Shown: piece after piece, positions 1-6,807 of the stretch
Numbering within the stretch: the stretch's first letter is position 1
Layout of the letters: each line of letters starts with the position of its first letter
DNA from: Janthinobacterium sp. B9-8
Lineage (GTDB): Bacteria > Pseudomonadota > Gammaproteobacteria > Burkholderiales > Chitinibacteraceae
Length of the DNA: 64,000 bases
Reading direction: 5' to 3'
NCBI RefSeq assembly: GCF_000969645.2
Contig: NZ_CP014222.1
Span: 2,297,740 to 2,361,739 of the forward strand
Program-made: the position numbers and the translations under genes
The notes under the pieces: model-generated
Databases searched by the model: none
What the model was told of the DNA's origin: nothing
Seen by the model: the letters and a program-made list of their open reading frames with translations, nothing else

Positions 1-91
1 AAGTAATTCATATACAAATAACCTTAAAATCAATTACTGCTTAGTTTGAGCCAGTCTTTCTATTAATGCAAAATCACTCCCTGCTATACAT

Positions 92-105
92 ATGACTTAA
101 ATCAA
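92..105. promoter_or_regulatory. possible FNR/Anr-type half-conserved operator
   Basis: The 14-base site reads ATGAC-TTAA-ATCAA, which keeps one perfect half (ATCAA) and a weak other half of the FNR consensus TTGAT-N4-ATCAA. It lies about 90 bases upstream of a small c-type cytochrome, a class often controlled by oxygen. One weak half-site makes this a suggestion only. Confidence 0.2.
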
Positions 106-196
106 ATATAGTGGGGTACAACTCATGTTTAACTAGCGAAGAAAAGCATGCTGTCTGCATTTTCTTTTAAATAACATGCCACAAAAGGCCCTTCCT

Positions 197-499
197 ATGA
201 AAAAAGCCCTGTTATTACTTTGCTTATTCAGCGCCAGCAGCGCTTTTGCGATTAGCCCTGCTGATTTAGCTAAAGCCAAAAATTGCTTCGCCTGTCATGC
301 TCCGGATAAAAAACTGATTGGCCCTGCATACAAAGAAGTCGCCGCAAAATATAAAACAGATGCAAATGCTGTCACCAAAATAGCAGCCAAAATTAAGAAA
401 GGGGGCAGCGGCGTCTGGGGCAGCATGCCCATGCCGCCTAATGCAGTGAGCGATGCTGAGGCAAAAGATTTAGCCCAATGGATACTCAGCTTGAAGTAA
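197..499 (+). CDS. small class I cytochrome c (c-551/c-552 type)
   Basis: This is a periplasmic monohaem electron carrier of about 100 residues. A signal peptide (MKKALLLLCLFSASSAFA) precedes a mature domain of about 82 residues. The haem motif CFACH sits near the mature N-terminus, and a methionine-rich stretch (GSMPMPPN) near the C-terminus would supply the axial Met ligand. Size and motif spacing fit the c-551/c-552 family, which passes electrons to terminal oxidases or nitrite reductase. I chose the ATG at 197 because it begins the signal peptide and has AAAAGG eight bases upstream; an in-frame ATG at 176 would add seven residues before the signal peptide. It is monocistronic, with a hairpin about 140 bases downstream. 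Its redox partner cannot be told from this window. Confidence 0.9.
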   Translation: MKKALLLLCLFSASSAFAISPADLAKAKNCFACHAPDKKLIGPAYKEVAAKYKTDANAVTKIAAKIKKGGSGVWGSMPMPPNAVSDAEAKDLAQWILSLK

Positions 500-640
500 G
501 AAACCAGCAGCATAAAAAATGCTCACAACACATACCAGCTGCATAGATCAAATAGAATAAATGGGTAATTTACCTGCTACTACGCATCAGTAGATAACGA
601 TAAGATCCGTCTTTCTGAGTATTTCTGCTCAATATTTTAG

Positions 641-680
641 CCCCCGATCCAGCTAATGCTGGGCGGGGGTTGCTTGTTTT
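641..680 (+). terminator. probable rho-independent terminator
   Basis: A GC-rich stem (CCCC..CCAGC pairing with GCTGG..GGGG around a TAAT loop, with a small internal mismatch) is followed by the T-rich run TTGCTTGTTTT. It lies between the cytochrome and the next plus-strand gene, so it probably ends the cytochrome transcript. Confidence 0.5.
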
Positions 681-730
681 GGCTCAGGTGCTAAACCGAA
701 ATATGATTTTTTACTAAAAGAGATTTTCTT

Positions 731-1486
731 ATGCGTGCCCTTTTCCTAATACCCCTACTTGCTTTACCCCTATTTGCCCAAGCTACCGTACTCCCACCTG
801 CAGCAGCAATCAGCACAATCGGCAGCCAGCGTATGCTGACACAGCGCATTGTGAAGGCCTATTGCCAGCAAGGACGAGGCATTAACGCCAATGCAGCCAA
901 GCAACAAATTAATAGCTCAATTACTCAGTTCTCCAACCAGTTAGCCAATTTACTTGAAAGCGCCACCGTACCGGAAAGCATTGCCGCAGTAAAAAAACAA
1001 GAAACACAGTGGCAAACTTTCCGTGCATTGGCACAAACACCACCAAAAGTAGAAACTGCCAAGCAATTGGATGATCTTGCCGAAAGCATGCAATACGACG
1101 CCGGTGAGCTAGCCAAGCGCTTAGAAACGAGCTTTGGTAAGCCACAGGGTAAATTGATCCGCATTGCGGGCAGAGAACGCATGCTCAGCCAGCGTCTGGC
1201 TAAAGCAGCCTGCCTGCAAAGCTGGCGTGCTAACCCTGCACTTAAGCTACAGCAAGCTCAGTCTCAAAAAGAATTTGCTGCGGGCTTAATCACTTTACGT
1301 GCCTCATCAGAAAATACCCCCGCCACTTTAAAGCAACTGGATCTGGCACAGATGCAATGGGTGTTTTTAGAAAACGCACTCAGCGGGCTGGATAGCGAAG
1401 CCGACAACAATATCGCCACAACCAGCGAGCGGCTGCTTGAAGTGATGGATAAGCTCAGCAATCAATACGAAAGACTAGGAAATTAA
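731..1486 (+). CDS. secreted PilJ-domain protein (type IV pili methyl-accepting N-terminal domain)
   Basis: This 251-residue exported protein has a clear signal peptide (MRALFLIPLLALPLFAQA) and no later membrane segment, so it should be periplasmic. It carries two copies of the PilJ-type motif: one near residue 30 (GSQRMLTQRIVKAYC) and one near residue 140 (GRERMLSQRLAKAAC). This is the four-helix sensor fold found at the N-terminus of PilJ and of NarX-like nitrate sensors. Here the fold stands alone, without HAMP, signalling or transmitter domains. Ligand and partner are unknown; it may present a small molecule to a membrane receptor or act as a stand-alone periplasmic sensor. The start is well placed after AAAAGAG. 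Neighbouring genes give no clue to its function. Confidence 0.75.
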   Translation: MRALFLIPLLALPLFAQATVLPPAAAISTIGSQRMLTQRIVKAYCQQGRGINANAAKQQINSSITQFSNQLANLLESATVPESIAAVKKQETQWQTFRALAQTPPKVETAKQLDDLAESMQYDAGELAKRLETSFGKPQGKLIRIAGRERMLSQRLAKAACLQSWRANPALKLQQAQSQKEFAAGLITLRASSENTPATLKQLDLAQMQWVFLENALSGLDSEADNNIATTSERLLEVMDKLSNQYERLGN

Positions 1487-1523
1487 TAAGAAGCTGCTGC
1501 GGGCTAAAATAGCCGCAGCACAA

Positions 1524-2075
1524 TTAAGCAGAGAAAGCTAAAGCGCTGTTTGAATATTCATTTTGCCCATAACGAGCCGCGAGTTTTTGCTCTGTGGGGC
1601 TGCGTTTAGCAATCTCTGCCTGAGCAGCTTGTGCCATAGCGGCAGCTGCCGCCGCAATGGCGCGATCTGCCCCGCTAGGATCTGCTGGCGCTAAAGCCGC
1701 CGCTTGAATGATTCTGGCTTTGCTTAAAGTTTCTTCCGGAGTGCGGCCCGGACTCACATCGATTTTAACCTCGCCCCCTACCGCATAACGCTTACCATCC
1801 GGGCCAGATTCCATGGAATACGAAGCCCCGCTCGTTGCCAATCCACCTGCTGCCGCTAAATGAGCTTGCTCGTGCTGGCGAACTTCCCGATCTCGCTTCG
1901 CCATTTTTTCAACAGTGGCTAGCTCTGCTTCGCTGAGCAGATCACCATTAGGCTTGGTTTGTGCTGTTTTGGATGGAGTACTAGCGTCTTGCTCTTTGAC
2001 GTAATCAACACTCGTCCCGCGGCCTTGATTCAGGGCGCTATTAGATGCTGTAGAAACTCCGCTGATGCCGCTCAT
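1524..2075 (-). CDS. SprA-related putative metallopeptidase
   Basis: A 183-residue protein of the SprA/CPA0323-like family. The centre has the pattern RDREVRQHEQAHLAAAGG. Its HEQAH is an HExxH-like zinc motif, and it is followed by a conserved-looking block (GPDGKRYAVGGEVKIDVSPG) typical of the family. The N-terminal third is low-complexity and polar, and the C-terminal third is alanine-rich and helical (SGADRAIAAAAAAMAQAAQ). There is no signal peptide. The family is annotated as putative metalloprotease and its substrate is not established. It is a single gene, tail-to-tail with the PilJ-domain gene 37 bases away. The family assignment is fairly sure; enzymatic activity is an inference from the motif. 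Confidence 0.75.
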   Translation of the reverse strand: MSGISGVSTASNSALNQGRGTSVDYVKEQDASTPSKTAQTKPNGDLLSEAELATVEKMAKRDREVRQHEQAHLAAAGGLATSGASYSMESGPDGKRYAVGGEVKIDVSPGRTPEETLSKARIIQAAALAPADPSGADRAIAAAAAAMAQAAQAEIAKRSPTEQKLAARYGQNEYSNSALAFSA

Positions 2076-2307
2076 GATCGTCAGTATTTATGCGATATAA
2101 ATAAATTATACCCCAGTAAAAACACAAAAATACCAACCTTTGATCAGCCAATGCTTGCAAATTACTTTGAAATTAGAAACAAAATTTAATTCACGCCCCA
2201 CACAACACAATAACTTGTGCTTCCTACATGGCAATCAAACCTTTAACACATAGGCATGATACTGGCTTAGTTTAATGGCCATGATCAAAAACCGAGCATC
2301 ACTCGTC

Positions 2308-4329
2308 CTACACCTTCAGCAGCATTTCCCGCCCTGGCAACCAGCGATCTAAATGCAGCAGTGCCGTTGGCATATGGTGGGCCAGTAAGTCTTCGGCCAC
2401 GGCCCGTGCTTCTTCGAGCAAATCAGCATCTTTTTCCAGATCGGCAAAACGCAGCATCGGCACGCCCGACTGCCGCACGCCTGCTAGCTCACCTGGGCCA
2501 CGAATTTCCATATCCTGGCGGGCGATTTCAAAGCCATCGGTATTTTCATAAATCACCCGCAAGCGAGACTTGGCCAGCTCGCCAAGCGGCGTAGTGTAAA
2601 GCAACACACATAATGAAGCATGCGCCCCGCGCCCTACCCGACCACGTAACTGATGCAATTGCGATAAACCCATGCGCTCGGCGTGCTCGATCACCATCAG
2701 GCTAGCGTTCGGCACATCGACGCCGACTTCGATCACTGTGGTGGCGACCAGAACTTGTACTTCATTCCTTAAAAAAGCCGCCATCACTTCCGCTTTTTCA
2801 GCCGTTTTCATGCGGCCATGCACGAGGCCTACAACCATACCCTCTAATTCTTCGGTCAACTGCTGATGCGTATCCACCGCCGTTTGCAATTGCAGGGCTT
2901 CAGATTCCTCGATCAGCGGGCAGACCCAATACACTTGGCGGCCTTCTTCAACCTTTGCGGCGATACGTTGGATAATTTCATCCCGCCGCGCATCGCTGAC
3001 TAGCTTAGTCACAATTGGAGTGCGGCCAGGTGGCAGCTCGTCGATCACGCTGACATCAAGGTCGGCGTAATAGCTCATCGCCAAGGTGCGCGGGATCGGC
3101 GTGGCGCTCATCATCAGCTGATGCGGGCTACCACCTTTTTCACGCAGCGCCAATCTTTGCGCCACGCCAAAGCGATGTTGCTCGTCAACAATCGCAAGCC
3201 CCAATTTTGCAAAAGTCACGCTGGCCTGAAAAATAGCGTGCGTACCCACCACTAAGGGCGCAGTGCCCAAGGCGGCGTCTTCAATCGCATTGCGTTTTGC
3301 TTTTGCACCCAAAGAGCCAGCCAACCAAGCCACTTTGATGCCTAGTGGTGCAAACCATGCGGATAATTTATTAAAATGCTGCTCGGCCAGAATTTCGGTC
3401 GGGGCCATTAAGGCCACTTGATAACCCGATTCAATCGCTTGGCAAGCCGCCAGTGCCGCCACAATGGTCTTGCCCGAGCCGACATCGCCCTGCAACAAGC
3501 GCTGCATAGGGTGAGGCTGGTTTAAATCGTGGGTGATTTCTTTTAGAACGTTGCTCTGAGCGCCGGTTAAAGCAAAGGGCAGACTCGCAAGTAAGCGAGC
3601 AGCCAACTCGCCCTTGGGTGCAATCACCGGCGCGGTACGCTCACGCCTTGCGGCATGGGCGGTACGTAGGCTCAATTGCTGCGCCAACAGCTCATCAAAC
3701 TTCAAGCGCTGCCAGGCTGGATGCGTGCGCTCGGTTAGTAAAATATTGGGGATATCTGGGGTCGGCGAGTGAAGTAACTGCACGCTGGAGGAAAAATCCG
3801 GCAAGTTCAGCGGGTCCGTTACCCATGACGGCAGGGTGTCGCGCAAATCGCAGTGCTTTAGCGCAAGGCGAATCAGCTTGCCAAGCTGCAGTTGATTCAA
3901 GCCCGCCGTGGTCGGATAAATCGGCGTTAAGGCTTCGTTCAGGCCCTGCTCATTGGCGGCGCGTATTTTGGGGTGCACCATCTCGTCGCCCAAAAAACCA
4001 CGCCGAATCTCGCCATAGAGGCGCACGGTTTTACCTACCGCCAGCTGCTTAGCGACGCTGGGATAAAAATTAAGCAAACGCACATTCAGCGATCCGCCCG
4101 CGTCGCTCACCCGCGCCACCAGCTGTTTGCGTGGCTTATATTGCACCTCGCACGATTCCACTGTGCCTTCCACCAGCACTGATTGCCCCATCGGTGCGTC
4201 GCGCATGGGGTAAAGATGCGTTTCGTCTTCGTAACGCAGCGGTAAGTGCAGCACCAGATCAAAGGGGCGTATCAGCCCTAGTTTTGTAAGGCGGCTTTTT
4301 AGTGCTTCGGGTAAGGCGGCTAGATCCAT
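2308..4329 (-). CDS. recG: ATP-dependent DNA helicase RecG
   Basis: RecG remodels stalled replication forks and migrates branched DNA in recombination and repair. The 673-residue protein has the usual length and order. An N-terminal wedge/OB domain (about residues 40-150) is followed by a superfamily 2 helicase with Walker A GDVGSGKT at 281-288, the DEQH box at 382-385, and the SATPIPRT motif. The C-terminal helicase half contains QLRGRVGRG. The ATG at 4329 begins directly with the family-like N-terminus. It stands alone on the minus strand, with the sensor kinase gene starting further upstream in the same direction. No defects are visible. Confidence 0.97.
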   Translation of the reverse strand: MDLAALPEALKSRLTKLGLIRPFDLVLHLPLRYEDETHLYPMRDAPMGQSVLVEGTVESCEVQYKPRKQLVARVSDAGGSLNVRLLNFYPSVAKQLAVGKTVRLYGEIRRGFLGDEMVHPKIRAANEQGLNEALTPIYPTTAGLNQLQLGKLIRLALKHCDLRDTLPSWVTDPLNLPDFSSSVQLLHSPTPDIPNILLTERTHPAWQRLKFDELLAQQLSLRTAHAARRERTAPVIAPKGELAARLLASLPFALTGAQSNVLKEITHDLNQPHPMQRLLQGDVGSGKTIVAALAACQAIESGYQVALMAPTEILAEQHFNKLSAWFAPLGIKVAWLAGSLGAKAKRNAIEDAALGTAPLVVGTHAIFQASVTFAKLGLAIVDEQHRFGVAQRLALREKGGSPHQLMMSATPIPRTLAMSYYADLDVSVIDELPPGRTPIVTKLVSDARRDEIIQRIAAKVEEGRQVYWVCPLIEESEALQLQTAVDTHQQLTEELEGMVVGLVHGRMKTAEKAEVMAAFLRNEVQVLVATTVIEVGVDVPNASLMVIEHAERMGLSQLHQLRGRVGRGAHASLCVLLYTTPLGELAKSRLRVIYENTDGFEIARQDMEIRGPGELAGVRQSGVPMLRFADLEKDADLLEEARAVAEDLLAHHMPTALLHLDRWLPGREMLLKV

Positions 4330-4452
4330 GACTTTTGAACGATCGTTCGATTGAGCGCTACTTTAGGGCATTCGTGGAGTAAGGGAAAGGGAAGATAAGG
4401 CAATCTATTAAATAAATACACTCTTTACCCTGCAAAAATCCATAAACAAGGC

Positions 4453-5829
4453 TTAGATCCCCAAGCGCTGCTCCATCGCATAGAGTGGCAAAATCATTTC
4501 AAAAATAGCACCTTCGCCAGCTGGGCTGCTTACGCTGATGCTGCCTCCCAAAATAGACCGAACAATGTTGTAGCTGATATGCATCCCTAGGCCGCTGCCA
4601 CCCTGCCCAAAGCGCGTGGTAAAAAATGGCTCAAAAATCCGCTCCAAGTGTTCGGCCTGAATACCCCGGCCGTTGTCTTTCACAATCAACACAATATGCT
4701 GCTTATCTTTGGGCCGCCCTACTATGCTAATCAGCCCATGCATTTGCCCGTCCAGCCCATGCACAATGGCGTTGATAATTAAATTGCTGAGCACCTGGCC
4801 AAAAGCACCGGGGTAGCTATCCATTATCAGGCCATCAGTAATATCAACCTCTAGCTGATGGCCCGCGCCCCGCAGCCGGCTGGATAACATCAGCACCACA
4901 TCTTCACACCCGGTACGTAAATCAAATGAGCGGCGCAAATCAGAGGTCTGATCGACTGCCAGCTGCTTAAACCGGGCAATTAAATCTGCGGCTTTTACAA
5001 GGCAACGCATTAATAAATCTGAAGACTCTGCAGCGCTCTGGCAGTAGCGCTCTAAATCTGAGCGACGCACCGAACTTTGCTGCACTTGTTGCAAAAATTG
5101 TGTGCTTTCATCCCGCAATGTGCTGGCAACTAATAAGCTATTGCCAATGGGGGTGTTGAGCTCGTGCGCCACGCCTGCAACTAAAGAGCCTAACGAGGCC
5201 AGCTTTTCGCGCTGAATAAGCTCGCCTTGTGTTTGCCTTAGCTCGCTTAAAGCCTGATCTGCACGCCTTTGTGAGGCTTCGGCAGCAGCGTAGGCGGCGG
5301 CATTATCAAGTGCAATGGCACCATAAGCACAGAGCGCCAGAAAAATAGATAGCTCACGCTCACCATAAGCATCAGGCAACGAGGTTTGAATCGACATCAC
5401 CCCCAGTAATCGCTCGCAAACAATTAAGGGTGCATATAACAGGCTTCGTGTATCCAGCGTGCCGGGGATCAAGGTTTTTTGGTCGTTATCAGGCTCTAAA
5501 TGAATCACAACCGCCTGCTGTTCACGGGCGCAGCGGGCAATATTTGATTCAGGTAAATCCAATGGCACGATAATTTGGGATAAGGGCTGGCCCAGTTCCA
5601 TGCCAAACACCATATTCAGGGCCCGCTGATCATCATCGAGTAAATACACGACAAAGCTGCTGGCATCCAAAAGATGATGCACATGGCGATGCAAGGCCCC
5701 AAAAACATCCTTGATATTTAAACTAGCGGTGATCTCGCGCCCTATCGTGCCTAACGTTTCCAGCGTGGCACTCGTTTCTTTCAGCGCCACAGCCACCCGC
5801 CGGTGATGCTCTGTTTCTGCATCAATCAC
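4453..5829 (-). CDS. GAF-domain sensor histidine kinase, apparently lacking its N-terminal region
   Basis: A soluble 458-residue kinase. A GAF domain (about residues 30-180) binds an unknown ligand, and a coiled-coil linker leads to a HisKA-type phosphoacceptor with His222 in VAHELNTP. The HATPase domain shows the N box (NLIINAIVHG) and the G boxes DNGRGI and GGSGLGMHIS. No membrane segment is present. The reading frame opens only six codons after a stop, so the sole usable start is the GTG at 5829, and no Shine-Dalgarno sequence precedes it. A 40-codon open frame with a good ribosome site overlaps this start (5822-5944), which suggests translational coupling or a frameshifted original N-terminus. 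No response regulator is adjacent, so this is an orphan kinase. Confidence 0.85.
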   Translation of the reverse strand: MIDAETEHHRRVAVALKETSATLETLGTIGREITASLNIKDVFGALHRHVHHLLDASSFVVYLLDDDQRALNMVFGMELGQPLSQIIVPLDLPESNIARCAREQQAVVIHLEPDNDQKTLIPGTLDTRSLLYAPLIVCERLLGVMSIQTSLPDAYGERELSIFLALCAYGAIALDNAAAYAAAEASQRRADQALSELRQTQGELIQREKLASLGSLVAGVAHELNTPIGNSLLVASTLRDESTQFLQQVQQSSVRRSDLERYCQSAAESSDLLMRCLVKAADLIARFKQLAVDQTSDLRRSFDLRTGCEDVVLMLSSRLRGAGHQLEVDITDGLIMDSYPGAFGQVLSNLIINAIVHGLDGQMHGLISIVGRPKDKQHIVLIVKDNGRGIQAEHLERIFEPFFTTRFGQGGSGLGMHISYNIVRSILGGSISVSSPAGEGAIFEMILPLYAMEQRLGI

Positions 5830-5944
5830 GCTGGCGCAAATGCCATGCTAGGTGAACCAAGGTTTGCAGCCTTGCCAAGCCCGCTTGGAATGCCAGCTGG
5901 CTTTCCAGCGCCTTCACATCCTGACTCAGGATAAATAATTCCAT
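5822..5944 (-). pseudogene. short upstream reading frame, probable remnant of the kinase N-terminus
   Basis: A 40-codon open frame starts at an ATG preceded by AGGTAG and ends in a TGA that overlaps the GTG start of the kinase (GTGATTGATG). Its product is helical and coding-like, ending in LVHLAWHLRQRD. I recall this kind of segment at the head of betaproteobacterial sensor proteins with helical or TPR-like N-terminal regions, where it continues into the rest of the protein. Here it stops abruptly in a different frame from the kinase. Either it is a real leader peptide coupled to the kinase, or an internal deletion plus frameshift has cut a once-longer sensor in two. Confidence 0.45.
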
Positions 5945-6807
5945 TGCGGCTACCTATGCTCACCCCAGGTTGAGGCCCATGTTCTGCATGCACTGCCAGC
6001 ATTACAGTTTAGGGGTAAGAATTCAAGCCTTTAAGCGGTGGGGCTTTTAAGGGCGGGCAAGCAAAACTATAGCTCTCAGCATCCCTATTTAAGGCATCGC
6101 ATCGAACAAAGACAGGGCGAGGAAAGGACCAACAAGAAGCATAAAAAAGCAGTCGGCAGAATATGCTTAACAAGCAAAGGTTTGAGGTGGATATATTTCT
6201 GATTTATTTAACATACGGCAATTAACTATTTTTACGTTGCAAATAAGCAACACAAAAACAAGGAAAATCCCGCACACCACGAACAAAAAAATAAAACACA
6301 ACAACAAGTCAATAGCAATTAATAACAAATTAACTTGAAAGCTTAGCATGAATGAATTGTTTTTCATGTTTTTAGTGGCATAAAAAATAAATGCCGTCAA
6401 GAAAAAAACCAAAATTCCCCTTCATTTTCTTAAAGTATATTTTCTTCATACTTACCGATATTGAAATACAATCAACACGGAAACAGCAATAAAGCATTAA
6501 ATTTAAATCATTGATTTAAAACATTAATTTTCAAATAAAACGACAAAAACAACATCACATTATTTTCACAAAAAATAACAAAAATCAGTAAAAACAAACC
6601 ATAAAACTCAAATCTCCCTACTGGTTTCTTCCAGCTCTTTTGCACTTTGACTCTTGTGCTTTCCTGCTTTTTTCTTGTTACATTTGGTTACATTGTGAAA
6701 ATTCACAGATGCTAGTTTTCCGATAGTTGCCGCTTGAAAAGTAAATAGACCAGCCACTGTTTCAAACAGTATGCAAAAAAAAATATTGCCAAACTAATGG
6801 GGGATAC
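5945..6807. other. AT-rich intergenic region upstream of the TonB receptor
   Basis: About 860 bases without a convincing gene. The middle (6150-6600) is very AT-rich with many short A and T runs. The only long frame there is a minus-strand frame of leucine/phenylalanine/isoleucine-rich composition typical of translated AT-rich noncoding DNA. The right end holds the probable control region of the TonB-dependent receptor, including the tandem repeat listed separately. Confidence 0.6.
6677..6706 (+). promoter_or_regulatory. tandem GTTACATT repeats plus inverted repeat upstream of TonB receptor
   Basis: GTTACATT occurs twice with a ten-base period (6677-6684 and 6687-6694). It is followed at once by the inverted repeat GTGAA-AA-TTCAC (6695-6706). 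Helical phasing about 100 bases before the receptor start suggests a regulator binding site. Which regulator binds is unknown; the site does not look like a canonical Fur box. Confidence 0.3.

Noticed and set aside
3618..4182. Plus-strand frames opposite recG
   Set aside because: They are shadows of a strongly supported recG reading frame.
6167..6412. 81-codon minus-strand frame rich in Phe, Leu and Ile
   Set aside because: It lies in very AT-rich DNA, has no ribosome site, and its composition is what random AT-rich sequence gives on this strand.
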